DNA of 64,000 nucleotides. Source: Pelomonas sp. CA6 (GTDB taxonomy: Bacteria; Pseudomonadota; Gammaproteobacteria; Burkholderiales; Burkholderiaceae_C). This document shows, one piece after another, positions 51,335 through 63,257 of the stretch. The DNA lies in assembly GCF_022549225.1 (NCBI RefSeq), contig NZ_JAKZFD010000005.1, positions 1 through 64,000 of the forward strand. Reading direction: 5' to 3'. Both the position numbers and the translations under genes were made by a program. Below the pieces are notes generated by a model. The model searched no databases. It worked only from the letters and a program-made list of their open reading frames with translations, and was not told the DNA's origin. The stretch's first letter is position 1; the number at the start of each line of letters is the position of its first letter.

Positions 51335-53839
51335 TCAGCGCGCGGTGCCCGATCGGGCCGCCGTCGCGGCTGCGCCCAAGGGATCGGGCGTCAGCACCAG
51401 GGTCAGGGCGGCGCCGCCATTGGCGCTGAGCACGGCGCGCCCGGTCGCCGGGTCCAGGCTGGCCTGCACCGGTACTGGGCGGCAGCCTTCGCGGATCACC
51501 GTCACCGCGGCGAGCTGGGTGGCGGAGGCGGTGCTGAAGCGCGCATGGTGGTGGTCCGCCGCGCCGTTCTCCGGCGCGATGGGAAAGCCGCTGCTGGTGG
51601 CGACGGTGGTGGCAGGGCCCAGCACTTCCAGGCAGGCGCTGGCTCCGCCATTGCTCGCCTTGAGGACCCCGGCGTTGACGACGAAGGGCTCCAGCGCGTG
51701 GTAGTTCAGCTCCCAGCGCCGCGGCACCGGGCTGGCCGCCCAGTCCAGCACCACGGCGACGCGTTCCTTGGCGTTGTAGGCCACCCCGCGCAGCGCCCGG
51801 GTGAGCAGCGGGCGCCAGCGTTCGCCGTCGCTCTCCCGGCCGCGGTAAGCCAGCGTGGCATCGCCCATCGCGTACTGCCAGTCGCCACTGCTGCCCCAGC
51901 CGGTCAGCGCACCGCGGCTGTCGGCGCTGAACACCGGCGCGCCAGGCTGGGTCGGCGCGGGCAGGGGTTCGGACTGGCCGATGCCGCCGTCGAAGCTCAG
52001 CGCGTTCTTGAAGCGCGTGGCGCGCGTCACGGCCAGATGGTGGGGCGACGCGAAATAGGGGTAGTGGCCGGCGCTGATCAGCAGGTCACGCCCGCCAGAG
52101 ACCAGCAGCAGGCTGTTCTGGTCGGCATGCGAGTGGTTCAGCGCGCCCAGCCGGCTGGAGCGGAAGTAGAGGCTGGAGCGCGCCGGATCGGTGGCGGACG
52201 AATGCATCGCCACCAGGCCGGCGTCGGGGAAGGCGGCCAGCGTGGCCGTCGGCGCGCGCGGGCCGGCGCGCAGCGGCACCAGGCCCAGCAGATAAAAGTG
52301 CAGCGGGCTCATCACCGACGAGAGCCGGACATTGCTCGCCTTGGCGCGCCAGTACCACTCGTGCGCTGGGTCGCGCACCAGCGCGGCATACAGACGCAGG
52401 TCGTCGAAGCTGTAGGCGTCGTACAGCGTGCTGTTCTCGGCGTCGTCGCCGAAGGGGCTGCGCAGCCGCGTGTCGGCGGGCGTGAAGGCCATCAGGTAGG
52501 CGCCGGCGCGGCGCACCGGTTCCCAGGCGGAGAGGTCGACGCCGGCGACCAGCCGCGCGGTGGCCAGCATGCGTATCCACTGCAGGTTGTACCAGGCGTA
52601 GGCGTTGCTGTTGCCGAAGCCGCCGTCGCGGCCGCCCCAGCTGCCGAAGGTGCCGATCGCCAGCTCCCAGGTCTGCGCCAGCTGGGCCTGGGCCTGCGGG
52701 AAGTCGGGCGTGCCGGCCAGGTGCAGCAGGGCCTCGGTGAGCACGGGTACGGCGGCCAGCTTGTGCGAGTCGTAGGGCATGCCGTCCAGCGTGGCGAAGC
52801 TGGCGAGGATGGCATTCAGCCGCTCGCCGGCCGCAGCCACCAGCTGGCGCCGCTGCGTGGCGTCCAGGCTGCCGCCCAGCAGGCTGTAGCCCTTGGCCAG
52901 GGCCAGCAGCACCTGGCGGTTGGTCTGGTCGTCGCGGGCCTCGCCGGTCTCACCATTGGGCGGCAGCGCGACCAGCGCCATCAGCCGCTCCAGTGCGAGC
53001 TCGCGGTAGGCCGGGCTGCCGACGAACAGCGCCTGCGTGGCGAGCACCTCCATGGCCTGCGCGTCCTCGCTGACCGCGGGGGCCAGCGGTCGGCCGGCCG
53101 CCTGGGCGCTGCGCAGCGCGCTGGCGCGGCGCGCGTCGCGGTCGGCCTGGGCGCCGTACTCGGCCCAGGCGATGTTGTATTCGCCGCTGCTCATCTGGCG
53201 CAGCAGGCTGGACAGCGTCGCGCCCGCGGGCAGCAGTCGCGGCGCCGCTTTGGCCGCCGCCTGCGCCGCCACCGCCGAGGCGGCGGGCAGGCGGATCGCG
53301 CCGCTGGCCACGCTGAAGCGGCGCCAGGCGCTGGTCTGCGCGCGGCCGGCGCGGTCGCGGTAGGCGACCTGCCATTCGTAGCTGCCCGGGGCCAGCGCGA
53401 TGTCGGTGAGCAGCAGGCGCGGTCGCGCGCTGCTGCGCGTCAAGAGCACCGCGCCGCCGGGTCGGCGCAGGCTGAAGCTCCAGGGCAGCGCGGTGTTGCG
53501 GTCGACCGGCTGCGGCCAGACGAACACCGGCGTGGCGACGCCCAGGGTCTGGCAGTCGGCGGGCTCCACGCGGCGATAGGTCCAAGAGAGGGTGTCGACG
53601 AAATCGGCCTGCGCCGTGGGTTGGCAGGTGTCGGTCGCGGCGGAAGCCGTGGTGCGTGCCGCGCCGCCGGAGGCGGCCGCGAGCCGCAGCGGCGCGGCCT
53701 CGTCGTCGGACGCGAGGGCGGAGGCGACCGCGGACGGCGGGTCCTCGGCATTGGCGGGCGCGCCGCCGCCGCAGGCGGACAGCACGAGGCAGAGGCTGGC
53801 GAAACGCAGGGCGGGGGACATGGACGCGGGCATGGGCAA
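51335..53839 (-). CDS. Secreted heparinase II/III-type polysaccharide lyase (lipoprotein)
   Basis: This 834-residue protein has a lipobox (LVLSACGGG, C23), so it is probably an outer-membrane or periplasmic lipoprotein. A beta-sandwich DUF4962-like module (about 75-180, with TPVFVWPQPVDRN and GSYEWQVAYRDRAGR) precedes an alpha toroid (about 215-480, with SWGGRDGGFGNSNAYAWYNLQWIRM). The Hepar_II_III domain has LGALNHSHADQNSLLLVSGGRDLLISAGHYP near 560-595. It likely degrades or trims a uronic-acid polymer, perhaps the one made here. It sits between the EPS operon and the nucleotide-sugar genes. Confidence 0.87.
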   Translation of the reverse strand: MPMPASMSPALRFASLCLVLSACGGGAPANAEDPPSAVASALASDDEAAPLRLAAASGGAARTTASAATDTCQPTAQADFVDTLSWTYRRVEPADCQTLGVATPVFVWPQPVDRNTALPWSFSLRRPGGAVLLTRSSARPRLLLTDIALAPGSYEWQVAYRDRAGRAQTSAWRRFSVASGAIRLPAASAVAAQAAAKAAPRLLPAGATLSSLLRQMSSGEYNIAWAEYGAQADRDARRASALRSAQAAGRPLAPAVSEDAQAMEVLATQALFVGSPAYRELALERLMALVALPPNGETGEARDDQTNRQVLLALAKGYSLLGGSLDATQRRQLVAAAGERLNAILASFATLDGMPYDSHKLAAVPVLTEALLHLAGTPDFPQAQAQLAQTWELAIGTFGSWGGRDGGFGNSNAYAWYNLQWIRMLATARLVAGVDLSAWEPVRRAGAYLMAFTPADTRLRSPFGDDAENSTLYDAYSFDDLRLYAALVRDPAHEWYWRAKASNVRLSSVMSPLHFYLLGLVPLRAGPRAPTATLAAFPDAGLVAMHSSATDPARSSLYFRSSRLGALNHSHADQNSLLLVSGGRDLLISAGHYPYFASPHHLAVTRATRFKNALSFDGGIGQSEPLPAPTQPGAPVFSADSRGALTGWGSSGDWQYAMGDATLAYRGRESDGERWRPLLTRALRGVAYNAKERVAVVLDWAASPVPRRWELNYHALEPFVVNAGVLKASNGGASACLEVLGPATTVATSSGFPIAPENGAADHHHARFSTASATQLAAVTVIREGCRPVPVQASLDPATGRAVLSANGGAALTLVLTPDPLGAAATAARSGTAR

Positions 53840-53929
53840 AAGGGCGAGCTGAGGCCTGCCGCCATTCTGCGCAGGCCGGCGCCGGGGCAGGCGCGGATAT
53901 CAGCGGCCAAGAGCGGCCAGATCCGCGCC

Positions 53930-54688
53930 TCAGCCGCGCCGGCCGCCGCGCCATTCGCGCCACAGCAGGCCGAAGAAGGCCATGTCCTCGATGAAGTAGC
54001 GGCGGAACATGCGCCGCGGCTCCTGCAGAAAGCGGTAGAACCATTCCAGCCCGCAGCGCTGCATCCAGCGTGGCGCCCGGCTCACCTGGCCGGCCGCGAC
54101 GTCAAAGCTGCCGCCCACGCCCATCGCAAAAGGGATGCGCATCTGCGCCTGGTGGGCGCCCAGGAACTGCTCTTTCTTCGGCGAGCTGATCGCGACGAAG
54201 AGCAGGTCGGCGCGCGCCTCGGTGATGTGGCGCACGACTTCGGGCTCCTGCTCGGGCGTCCAGTAGCCGTTGCGCCAGCCGGCGAAGACCAGGTGCGGGA
54301 AGCGTTGCTGGTAGAGCTGCTGCACGCGCGAGACCACCTCCTCGCGCGCGCCCAGCAGGTAGACGCGCCAGCCCTTGTGCGCCGCGCGCACCATCAGCGC
54401 GTCGAACAGGTCGACGCCAGCGACGCGCTCCTTCAGCGGCCGGCCCAGCAGGCGCGAGGCCCAGACCACCGGCATGCCGTCGGCATTGATCAGCGCGCAG
54501 TCGTTGATGATGCGGCGCAGCTCGGGGTCCTGCTGCGCCTTGACCAGCTTGTCGACATTGACCACCACATGCTGGTGCGGGCGGCCGCTGGCGATGAAGC
54601 CTTCGATGGTCTGCAGGGTCTCTTCCATCGACAGGTTGTCGATCTGGCAACCCATCAGCGTGATGCGCGCGGGCGCGTCGCCGCTCAC
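53930..54688 (-). CDS. wecG: WecG/TagA/CpsF family glycosyltransferase
   Basis: This 252-residue GT26 enzyme transfers N-acetylmannosaminuronic acid or N-acetylmannosamine to lipid-linked GlcNAc in known relatives. DNLSMEETLQTIEGFIASGRPHQHVVVNVDKLVKAQQDP (about 14-53), INADGMPVVWASRLLG (about 62-77) and LFVAISSPKKEQFL (about 158-171) are family motifs. The start is GTG, overlapping the wecB stop (GTGA); an ATG twelve codons later is possible. Pairing with WecB points to a ManNAc-derived donor. Confidence 0.88.
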   Translation of the reverse strand: MSGDAPARITLMGCQIDNLSMEETLQTIEGFIASGRPHQHVVVNVDKLVKAQQDPELRRIINDCALINADGMPVVWASRLLGRPLKERVAGVDLFDALMVRAAHKGWRVYLLGAREEVVSRVQQLYQQRFPHLVFAGWRNGYWTPEQEPEVVRHITEARADLLFVAISSPKKEQFLGAHQAQMRIPFAMGVGGSFDVAAGQVSRAPRWMQRCGLEWFYRFLQEPRRMFRRYFIEDMAFFGLLWREWRGGRRG

Positions 54689-55800
54689 CCCAGGCGCTCC
54701 GCGAGCACGGCGACGATGCGCTCGGCGGCGCGGCCATCCCACAGCGCCGGGCGCCGGCCCTTCTTGCCACCGGTGGCCAGGGTGTCCAGCGCCAGCGCGA
54801 TGATGCGCTCGGGATCGGTACCGGCCAGCACGTTGGAGCCCTCGTCCACGGTGACGGGGCGCTCGGTGTTTTCGCGCATGGTGATGCAGGGCACGCCCAG
54901 CGCGGTGGTCTCCTCCTGCAGCCCGCCGCTGTCGGTGAGCACCACGGCGGCGTCCTTCCACAGGTGGAGGAAGGACATGTAGGCCTGCGGCCCGAGCAGG
55001 CTCACGCCGGGACCGAGGTCGATGCCGAACTTCTCGATGTTGGCGCGCGTGCGCGGGTGAACGGGGAAGATCAGCGGCAGCTCCCGGCCCACGCGGCGCA
55101 GCACCTGAGCGATGCGCTCCAGCGCCTCGGCGCTGTCGACGTTGGACGGGCGGTGCAGCGTGACGACGCCGTAGCGGCCGGCCTGGGCCAGCGCGGCCTT
55201 CTTCAGCGCGTCGGTCGGGAGCCCGGTGGTGTCCATCGTGGCCAGCTTGGCGGCCTGGTAGAGCACGTTGTCCACCATCACATGGCCGACGTCGAACACC
55301 TGCTCCATGGGCTTGCCCTCGTGGCGCAGGTGCGCCAGCGCGCTGGGCTCGGTGACGAAGAACCAGTCGGTGATCGCGTCGGTGACCAGGCGGTTGATTT
55401 CCTCGGGCATGCGCATGTCGCCGCTGCGCAGCCCGGCCTCGACGTGGGCGACCGGGATGCCGGCCTTCTTCGCGACGATGGAGCAGGCCAGCGTGGAGTT
55501 GACGTCGCCGACCACCAGGCAGGCGGCCGGCGGTTCGCTGGCGCACAGCTGTTCATAGGCCTGCATGATGCGGCCGGTCTGCTCGGCGTGGCTGCCGCCG
55601 CCGCAGCCCAGGCGCACGTCCGGCGCGGGGATGCCCAGCTCTTCGAAGAAGACCTCGTTCATGTCGCGGTCGTAGTGCTGACCGGTGTGGATGATCTTCC
55701 AGGCCAGGCGGCCATCGGCCCGCAGCGCGCGCACGATGGGCGCGATCTTCATGAAATTCGGCCGGGCTCCGGCGATCAGGTGCAGCAGGGCTTGGCTCAT
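54685..55800 (-). CDS. wecB: Non-hydrolysing UDP-N-acetylglucosamine 2-epimerase
   Basis: This 371-residue enzyme interconverts UDP-GlcNAc and UDP-ManNAc. It has [16 protein letters not shown] (about 11-26), [19 protein letters not shown] (about 118-136, with active-site residues), THRPSN-like [13 protein letters not shown] (about 215-227) and [30 protein letters not shown] (about 282-311) for nucleotide binding. Its product can be oxidised by a UDP-sugar dehydrogenase. Divergent from the epimerase gene at 55956 with 155 bp between, which holds no other feature I can support. Confidence 0.95.
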   Translation of the reverse strand: MSQALLHLIAGARPNFMKIAPIVRALRADGRLAWKIIHTGQHYDRDMNEVFFEELGIPAPDVRLGCGGGSHAEQTGRIMQAYEQLCASEPPAACLVVGDVNSTLACSIVAKKAGIPVAHVEAGLRSGDMRMPEEINRLVTDAITDWFFVTEPSALAHLRHEGKPMEQVFDVGHVMVDNVLYQAAKLATMDTTGLPTDALKKAALAQAGRYGVVTLHRPSNVDSAEALERIAQVLRRVGRELPLIFPVHPRTRANIEKFGIDLGPGVSLLGPQAYMSFLHLWKDAAVVLTDSGGLQEETTALGVPCITMRENTERPVTVDEGSNVLAGTDPERIIALALDTLATGGKKGRRPALWDGRAAERIVAVLAERLG

Positions 55801-55955
55801 GCGGGTGGGGTCTCCTGGCGACCGCGCCGATTCTAGGCGGGCCCGCGGCGGCGCCGTGGCCAGTTGGGGGCGGCTCCCACCTGTTCGGGGGTGGGCGCGC
55901 GGCTGTTCGTCAGCCTCGCTGCGGGAGAATGGGGGCCCCTCGCTCAGGAGATCCC

Positions 55956-56963
55956 GTGAAGGTACTTGTCACCGGCGCCGCCGGATTCATCGGCATGCAT
56001 GTGAGCCAGCTGCTGCTGGCGCGTGGCGACCAGGTCGTGGGCCTGGACAACCTGAACGACTACTACGACCCGGCCCTGAAGCTGTCGCGGCTGGCGCGCC
56101 TGCAGGGGCAGCCGGGCTTTTCCTTCGTGAAGCTGTCGGTGGAGGACCGCGAGGGCATGGCGGCGCTGTTCGCCCAGCAGCGCTTCGACAAGGTGGTGCA
56201 TCTGGCCGCGCAGGCGGGGGTGCGCTATTCGCTGCAGAACCCGCATGCCTACATCGACGCCAATGTGCAAGGCTTTCTGAACGTGCTGGAGGGCTGCCGC
56301 CACCATGGCGTGCAGCATCTGGTCTATGCGTCCAGCTCCAGCGTGTACGGCGGCAACGAGCTGATGCCTTTCAGCGAGCACCACAGCGTGGACCATCCGG
56401 TGAGCCTGTACGCGGCGACCAAAAAGGCCAACGAGCTGATGGCGCACACCTATAGCCATCTGTTCGGCATCCCGACCACGGGGCTGCGCTTCTTCACGGT
56501 CTACGGCCCCTGGGGGCGGCCGGACATGGCGCTGTTCCTGTTCACCAAGGCCATCCTGGCCGGTGAGCCCATCCAGGTGTTCAACCATGGCCAGATGGTG
56601 CGCGACTTCACCTATGTGGACGACATCGCCAACGGCGTCGTCAAGGTGCTGGACCGCAACGCCACGGCGGATCCGGACTACGACCCGCTGCGCGCCGATC
56701 CGGCGCGCTCCAGCGCGCCCTACCGCGTCTTCAACATCGGCAACCACGACCCGGTGACGCTGATGGCCTTCATCGAGGCGATCGAGCAGGCCGTGGGCCG
56801 CGAGGCGGTGAAGAACTTCATGCCGCTGCAGGACGGCGACGTGCCGGCCACCCATGCCGACGTCAGCGAGCTGCAGGCCTGGACCGGCTTCAAGCCGGCC
56901 ATGCCGGTGGCGCAGGGGATCGGGCGCTTTGTGGCGTGGTACAGGGAGTACTACAAGGTCTGA
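55956..56963 (+). CDS. UDP-glucuronate 4-epimerase-type NAD-dependent epimerase
   Basis: This 335-residue short-chain dehydrogenase has the NAD motif [12 protein letters not shown] (about 5-16). The diagnostic loop [16 protein letters not shown] (about 35-50) is that of UDP-GlcA 4-epimerases. The active site is [10 protein letters not shown] (about 125-134) with [13 protein letters not shown] (Tyr and Lys, about 156-168). It would make UDP-galacturonate. Start is GTG 5 nt after CAGGAG; this fits the conserved [12 protein letters not shown] better than an upstream ATG. It is the only plus-strand gene in this half of the locus. Confidence 0.9.
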   Translation: MKVLVTGAAGFIGMHVSQLLLARGDQVVGLDNLNDYYDPALKLSRLARLQGQPGFSFVKLSVEDREGMAALFAQQRFDKVVHLAAQAGVRYSLQNPHAYIDANVQGFLNVLEGCRHHGVQHLVYASSSSVYGGNELMPFSEHHSVDHPVSLYAATKKANELMAHTYSHLFGIPTTGLRFFTVYGPWGRPDMALFLFTKAILAGEPIQVFNHGQMVRDFTYVDDIANGVVKVLDRNATADPDYDPLRADPARSSAPYRVFNIGNHDPVTLMAFIEAIEQAVGREAVKNFMPLQDGDVPATHADVSELQAWTGFKPAMPVAQGIGRFVAWYREYYKV

Positions 56964-56989
56964 GCGCCCCGCCGGCCGCCGGCCGGCCC

Positions 56990-57544
56990 TCAGGCAAAGC
57001 TCGCCGCGTCAGCGAGCCGCGGCGCTGCGGCGTCCTTGCCGGCCAGCTGGGGCACCAGCCCGTCCTGCAAGGGCCATTCGATGCCGATGGCCGGATCGTC
57101 CCAGCGCACGCAGCCTTCGGCCTGCGGCGCGTAGTAATCGGTGGTCTTGTACAGAAAGTCGGCACTGTCGCTGAGCACCAGGAAGCCGTGGGCAAAACCG
57201 GGCGGGATCCAGAGTTGGCGGTGGTTCTCCCCACTGAGCTCCACGCCCTCCCATTTGCCGAAGTTGGGGCTGGAGCGGCGCATGTCGACCGCGACGTCGA
57301 AGACCCGGCCCTGCGTGACCCGCACCAGCTTGCCTTGCGCATGCGGCGGCAGCTGGAAATGCAGGCCGCGCAGCACGCCACGGCTGGAGCGCGAGTGGTT
57401 GTCCTGAACGAAGCGGACCTCATGGCCGACGGCCTCGTCGAAGCGCTGCTGATTCCAGCTCTCCATGAAGAAGCCGCGCGCGTCGCCGAAGACCTTGGGT
57501 TCGATGATCAGGACTTCGGGCAGCGAGGTAGGGCGGATATTCAT
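56990..57544 (-). CDS. rfbC: dTDP-4-dehydrorhamnose 3,5-epimerase RmlC
   Basis: This 184-residue cupin enzyme is the third step to dTDP-L-rhamnose. [24 protein letters not shown] (about 56-79) contains the catalytic His. [20 protein letters not shown] (about 106-125) and the Tyr-rich YKTTDYYAP (about 132-140) complete the active site. Start overlaps the rfbA stop (ATGA). It is the last gene of the minus-strand nucleotide-sugar operon. Confidence 0.96.
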   Translation of the reverse strand: MNIRPTSLPEVLIIEPKVFGDARGFFMESWNQQRFDEAVGHEVRFVQDNHSRSSRGVLRGLHFQLPPHAQGKLVRVTQGRVFDVAVDMRRSSPNFGKWEGVELSGENHRQLWIPPGFAHGFLVLSDSADFLYKTTDYYAPQAEGCVRWDDPAIGIEWPLQDGLVPQLAGKDAAAPRLADAASFA

Positions 57545-58431
57545 CGGTAATTCTTGTCCAACAGGTTCAACAGGTACTGGCCGTAGCCGTTCTTCTTCAT
57601 GGGCTGGGCCAGCGTTTCCAGCTGCTCGGCGCTGATCCAGCCGCTGCGGAAGGCGATCTCTTCCGGGCAGGCCACCTTCAGGCCCTGGCGCTTCTCCAGC
57701 GTGGCGATGAACTGGCTGGCCTCCAGCAGGCTGTCATGGGTGCCGGTATCCAGCCAGGCATAGCCGCGGCCCATGATCTCAACCTGCAGCTGGTTCTGCG
57801 CCAGATAGCGAGCATTGACGTCGGTGATTTCCAGCTCGCCGCGCGCCGAGGGCTTGATGTCGGCCGCAATGTCGCAGACCTGCTCGTCGTAGAAGTACAG
57901 CCCGGTCACCGCGTAGTTGCTCTTAGGGCGGCTGGGCTTTTCTTCGATGCTCAGTGCGCGGAACCGCGGGTCGAACTCCACCACGCCATAGCGCTCGGGA
58001 TCGGTCACGTGGTAGGCGAAGACGGAGGCGCCGTCCTCTCGCACCGTGGCGTTCTTTAGCAGACCCTGGAAGTCGTGGCCGTAGAAGATGTTGTCCCCCA
58101 GCACCAGGGCGCTGGTCGCGCCGTTGATGAACGATCGGCCGAGGATGAAGGCTTGCGCCAGGCCATCCGGGCTGGGCTGAACACAGTAGCTGAGGTTGAT
58201 GCCCCAGCGCGAGCCGTCGCCCAGCAGGGCTTCGAATCGCGGCAGGTCCTGGGGCGTACTGATCAGCAGGATGTCCCGCATGCCCGCCAGCATCAGCGTG
58301 CTGAGCGGGTAGTACACCATGGGCTTGTCATAGATGGGCAGCAGCTGCTTGCTGATGGCCAGCGTGGCCGGGTGCAGCCGGGTGCCGGACCCGCCAGCGA
58401 GGATGATGCCCTTGCGCGTCTTGTCGGTCAT
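57541..58431 (-). CDS. rfbA: Glucose-1-phosphate thymidylyltransferase RmlA
   Basis: This 296-residue enzyme makes dTDP-glucose. The nucleotidyltransferase signature is [44 protein letters not shown] (about 8-51). [21 protein letters not shown] (about 104-124) holds the metal-binding Asp, and FVEKPS-like [23 protein letters not shown] (about 159-181) follows. A GAGGACC site precedes the ATG. Confidence 0.96.
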   Translation of the reverse strand: MTDKTRKGIILAGGSGTRLHPATLAISKQLLPIYDKPMVYYPLSTLMLAGMRDILLISTPQDLPRFEALLGDGSRWGINLSYCVQPSPDGLAQAFILGRSFINGATSALVLGDNIFYGHDFQGLLKNATVREDGASVFAYHVTDPERYGVVEFDPRFRALSIEEKPSRPKSNYAVTGLYFYDEQVCDIAADIKPSARGELEITDVNARYLAQNQLQVEIMGRGYAWLDTGTHDSLLEASQFIATLEKRQGLKVACPEEIAFRSGWISAEQLETLAQPMKKNGYGQYLLNLLDKNYR

Positions 58432-58460
58432 ATGTCGGTCCTCTCTAGTGCCCCTAGGCA

Positions 58461-59342
58461 TCACAGGATTTCGGCCAGCATGCGGTCCACGCCGATGCGC
58501 CAATCGGGCAGGCAAAGGCCGAAGTTCTGTTGCAGTTTGCGTGTCTCCAGGCGCGAGTTGAGCGGCCGGCGCGCCGGGGTCGGGTACTGGCTGCTCGCCA
58601 GCGGCTCGACCTGGTCGGCCCGCACCTTCAGCACCCGGCCCGCGGCTTCGGCGCGCGCCAGCACATGCTGGGCGTAGTGGTGCCAGCTGGTCTCTCCAGC
58701 GGCCACCGCGTGGTAGAGGCCGCACAGCGAGTCGTCGCGCAGCGCCGCATGGGCCATGTGGGCGCTGAGATCGGCGAGCAGATCGGCGCCGGTGGGCGCG
58801 CCGATCTGGTCGGCGACGACCTTGAGCTGCTCGCGCTCGGCGGCCAGCTTCAGCATGGTCTTGGCGAAATTGCCGCCGCGCGCGGCGTAGACCCAGCTGG
58901 TGCGCAGGATCAGGTGGCGGCAGCCGGTGGCCTGGATGGCGCGCTCGCCGTCCAGCTTGCTCTGTCCGTAGACGCTCAGCGGCCCCGTGGGTGCCTGCTC
59001 GTCGCGCGCCTGCTCGCCGCTGCCGTCGAAGACGTAGTCGCTGCTGTAGTGCAGCAGCAGCGCGCCGAGCCGGCCCGCCTCCTCGGCCAGCAGGCCCGGT
59101 GCCTGGGCATTGATGCGCCGCGCCAGCTCGGGCTCGGACTCGGCCTTGTCCACCGCGGTATAGGCCGCGGCATTGACGATGAGCTGCGGGCGCAGCTGCT
59201 TCACGGTGGCGCGCAGCGCCTCGCCATCGGCGAGGTCGCCGCCGTCGTCGCGGCCGGGGGTAAACAGTTCGCCCAGCGGCGCGAGCGAGCGCTGCAGCTC
59301 CCAGCCGAGTTGGCCATGGCGGCCCAGCAGAAGAATCTTCAT
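58461..59342 (-). CDS. rfbD: dTDP-4-dehydrorhamnose reductase RmlD
   Basis: This 293-residue reductase completes dTDP-L-rhamnose. NAD(P)H binding: [17 protein letters not shown] (about 4-20). [25 protein letters not shown] (about 63-87) and the active-site [12 protein letters not shown] and [10 protein letters not shown] (about 103-141) follow. I chose the ATG at 59342 that begins [13 protein letters not shown]. It lies 4 nt after the rfbB stop. Confidence 0.95.
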   Translation of the reverse strand: MKILLLGRHGQLGWELQRSLAPLGELFTPGRDDGGDLADGEALRATVKQLRPQLIVNAAAYTAVDKAESEPELARRINAQAPGLLAEEAGRLGALLLHYSSDYVFDGSGEQARDEQAPTGPLSVYGQSKLDGERAIQATGCRHLILRTSWVYAARGGNFAKTMLKLAAEREQLKVVADQIGAPTGADLLADLSAHMAHAALRDDSLCGLYHAVAAGETSWHHYAQHVLARAEAAGRVLKVRADQVEPLASSQYPTPARRPLNSRLETRKLQQNFGLCLPDWRIGVDRMLAEIL

Positions 59343-59346
59343 CGCG

Positions 59347-60405
59347 TCAGCCACCGTACTGCTGGTCGACCCATTCACGATAGGCGCCGGACTGCACGCG
59401 CGCCACCCACTCGGGATGGTCCAGGTACCACTGCACCGTCTTGCGTATGCCCGTCTCGAAGGTCTCGGCCGGGCGCCAGCCCAGCTCGTCGGCGATCTTG
59501 CGCGCGTCGATCGCGTAGCGACGGTCGTGGCCGGGGCGGTCGGTCACATGGCTGATCAGCCGGCTGTAGGGGCCGGCCGGGTCGGGGCGCAGCTCGTCCA
59601 GCAGCGCGCAGACGATGCGCACGATGTCGATGTTGGCCTTCTCGTTCCAGCCGCCGATGTTGTAGGTCTCGCCGACGCGGCCGCCGGCCAGCACCGCGCG
59701 TATGCCGGAGCAGTGGTCGGTGACGTAGAGCCAGTCGCGGATCTGCTGGCCGTCGCCGTAGACGGGCAGCGGCTTGCCGGCCAGCGCGTTGACGATCATC
59801 AGCGGGATCAGCTTCTCGGGGAAATGGTAGGGGCCGTAGTTGTTGCTGCAGTTGGTCGTCAGCACGGGCAGCCCGTAGGTGTGGTGCCAGGCGCGCACCA
59901 GGTGGTCGCTCGACGCCTTGGAGGCCGAGTAAGGGCTGTTGGGCTCGTAGGGGTGGGTCTCGGCGAAGGGCGGGTCTTGGGGCTTCAGCGAGCCATAGAC
60001 CTCGTCAGTGGACACATGGTGGAAGCGGAACGAGGACTTCGCGTCGCCCTGCAGCTGCGACCAGTAGGCGCGCGCCGCTTCCAGCAGGGTGAAAGTCCCT
60101 TCGACATTGGTGCGCATGAAGGCGCCAGGCCCGTGGATGGAGCGGTCCACATGGCTTTCGGCGGCGAAATGCACGATGGCGCGCGGACGGTGCGTGGCCA
60201 GCAGCGCGTCGACCTGCGCGCGGTCGCAGATGTCGCCCTTCACGAAGACATGGCGCGCATCGCCGTCCAGGCTTTTCAGGTTCTCCAGATTGCCGGCATA
60301 GGTGAGCGCATCGAGATTGACGACGGTCTCATCGCTGCCGCGCAGCCAGTCCAACACGAAGTTGCTGCCAATGAAGCCGGCACCGCCGGTCACCAGGATG
60401 GTCAT
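59347..60405 (-). CDS. rfbB: dTDP-glucose 4,6-dehydratase RmlB
   Basis: This 352-residue NAD-dependent dehydratase makes dTDP-4-keto-6-deoxyglucose. It has [19 protein letters not shown] (about 3-21), [13 protein letters not shown] with catalytic Asp-Glu (about 130-142), [22 protein letters not shown] (Tyr/Lys, about 158-179) and the conserved [24 protein letters not shown] precedes the ATG at 60405. It leads rmlBDAC, placed after a strong hairpin that separates it from the dehydrogenase gene. Confidence 0.96.
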   Translation of the reverse strand: MTILVTGGAGFIGSNFVLDWLRGSDETVVNLDALTYAGNLENLKSLDGDARHVFVKGDICDRAQVDALLATHRPRAIVHFAAESHVDRSIHGPGAFMRTNVEGTFTLLEAARAYWSQLQGDAKSSFRFHHVSTDEVYGSLKPQDPPFAETHPYEPNSPYSASKASSDHLVRAWHHTYGLPVLTTNCSNNYGPYHFPEKLIPLMIVNALAGKPLPVYGDGQQIRDWLYVTDHCSGIRAVLAGGRVGETYNIGGWNEKANIDIVRIVCALLDELRPDPAGPYSRLISHVTDRPGHDRRYAIDARKIADELGWRPAETFETGIRKTVQWYLDHPEWVARVQSGAYREWVDQQYGG

Positions 60406-60429
60406 GGGGAATCCTCGTTCTAAAGTGAA

Positions 60430-60461
60430 CAGGCGCAGCAACCTGGGTGTTGCTGCGCCTG
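60430..60461 (-). terminator. Strong 13-bp hairpin between the dehydrogenase gene and rfbB
   Basis: CAGGCGCAGCAAC and GTTGCTGCGCCTG pair perfectly around a 6-nt loop, 23 nt past the stop of the upstream minus-strand gene. After the stem on the minus strand comes TTCACTTTAG, a poor U tract, so it may be a terminator, a partial attenuator or an mRNA stabiliser inside the operon. Confidence 0.6.
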
Positions 60462-60484
60462 GCAAACAAGTTGCGGCCCGTACT

Positions 60485-61765
<1,281 letters not shown>

Positions 61766-61781
61766 GATAGATCTCCCGTCT

Positions 61782-63242
61782 TCAAGTGTTGCCGGATTTG
61801 GCCCGGCCATAAGTGTCCTGGAAGCGGACGATGTCGTCCTCCCCCAGATAGGAACCCGACTGCACCTCGATGATCTCCAGCGGCACCTTGCCCGGGTTGG
61901 ACAGCCGGTGCACCGCGCCCAGCGGGATGTAGGTGCTCTGGTTCTCGCTCAGCAGCAGCACCTCGTCGCCGCGCTGCACCTCGGCGGTGCCGGACACGAC
62001 GATCCAGTGCTCGGCGCGGTGGTGGTGCATCTGCAGGCTCAGCGAGGCGCCGGGCTTCACGAGGATGCGCTTGACCTGGAAGCGCGGGCCCATGTCGATG
62101 CTGTCGTACCAGCCCCAGGGGCGATGGACCTTGCGGTGCAGGGTGTGCTCGCCGCGCTGCTGCTGACCCAGCTGCTGGACGATCTTCTTGACGTCCTGGC
62201 TCTTGCTGCGGTCGGCCACCAGCACCGCATCGGGCGTCTCGACGACCACGACGTTGTCCAGGCCCACCGCGGACACCAGCCGGCTGGTGGCATGGACCAG
62301 GGTGTTGCGGCTGTCGGTGATCAGCGCGTCGCCGCGCTGGGCATTGCCGTCCGCGTCCTTGTCGGCCACCTGCCAGACCGCGTCCCAGGCGCCCAGGTCG
62401 CTCCAGCCGGCGTCCAGCTCGACCATGCGCAGCGGGATGTCGCTGCCGGGGCAGTGCTCCATGACGGCGTAGTCGATGGATTCGGAGGGGACTTGGCCGA
62501 AAAGTGCCGCGTCGGGGCGGACAAAGGCATCGTCCTGGGTTCCGGCCTTGAAGGCGGCCTCCGTGGCGGCGGCGATGTCCGGCCGGAAACGGCGCAGGGC
62601 CTCCATCCAGCGGCTGGCGCGCAGCACGAACATGCCGCTGTTCCAGCAGTAGCCCCCTTCCGCCAGGTAACGCTCGGCCGTGGCCAGGTCGGGCTTCTCG
62701 ACGAAGGCGAGCACGCTGCGGATGCCCTCATTACCAGGGTGGCTGTGGATGTAGCCGAATCCGGTCTCCGGCCGGTCAGGGCGTATGCCCAGGATCACGA
62801 TGTCGCCCGCCGCCGCTTGGCGGATGGCCCGCCGCAAGGCCGAGGTGTAAGCCGCGGCGTCGGTGACCGTCTGATCGGCCGGGGTGACCACCAGCACCGG
62901 GTCCTGTCCACCGGCCAGGGCCTGCAGCGCGGCCAGCGTCAGCGCCGGTGCCGTATTGCGGCCCAAGGGCTCCAGCAGCACCGAGGCGGGGGTTTGCTTG
63001 AGCTCGCGCAGTTGATCCAGCACCATGAACCGGTGCTCCTCATTGCCGACGATCAGCGGAGGCGCGAAGTCGATGCCGGGCTCGGCGAGCTCGGCCATGC
63101 GCTGTGCCGCCTGCTGGAAGAGGCTTTGATTGCCCGAAAGCACCAGGAACTGCTTGGGATAGCCGGCGCGCGACAAGGGCCACAGCCGAGTGCCGCTGCC
63201 GCCGGCCATGATGACGGCCTGAGCCGGGATGGTTGAGGTCAT
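61782..63242 (-). CDS. manC: Mannose-1-phosphate guanylyltransferase / mannose-6-phosphate isomerase
   Basis: This 486-residue bifunctional enzyme supplies GDP-mannose. The N-terminal pyrophosphorylase has [25 protein letters not shown] (about 9-33) and FVEKPDLATAERYL (about 176-189). The C-terminal type II isomerase cupin (about 370-480) has RPWGWYDSIDMG, SLSLQMHHHRAEHWIVVSGTAEV and YIPLGAVHRLSNPGKVPLEIIEVQSG. A short gap of 16 nt separates it from tviB. Confidence 0.95.
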   Translation of the reverse strand: MTSTIPAQAVIMAGGSGTRLWPLSRAGYPKQFLVLSGNQSLFQQAAQRMAELAEPGIDFAPPLIVGNEEHRFMVLDQLRELKQTPASVLLEPLGRNTAPALTLAALQALAGGQDPVLVVTPADQTVTDAAAYTSALRRAIRQAAAGDIVILGIRPDRPETGFGYIHSHPGNEGIRSVLAFVEKPDLATAERYLAEGGYCWNSGMFVLRASRWMEALRRFRPDIAAATEAAFKAGTQDDAFVRPDAALFGQVPSESIDYAVMEHCPGSDIPLRMVELDAGWSDLGAWDAVWQVADKDADGNAQRGDALITDSRNTLVHATSRLVSAVGLDNVVVVETPDAVLVADRSKSQDVKKIVQQLGQQQRGEHTLHRKVHRPWGWYDSIDMGPRFQVKRILVKPGASLSLQMHHHRAEHWIVVSGTAEVQRGDEVLLLSENQSTYIPLGAVHRLSNPGKVPLEIIEVQSGSYLGEDDIVRFQDTYGRAKSGNT

Positions 63243-63257
63243 AGGAAAAATTGGGTT

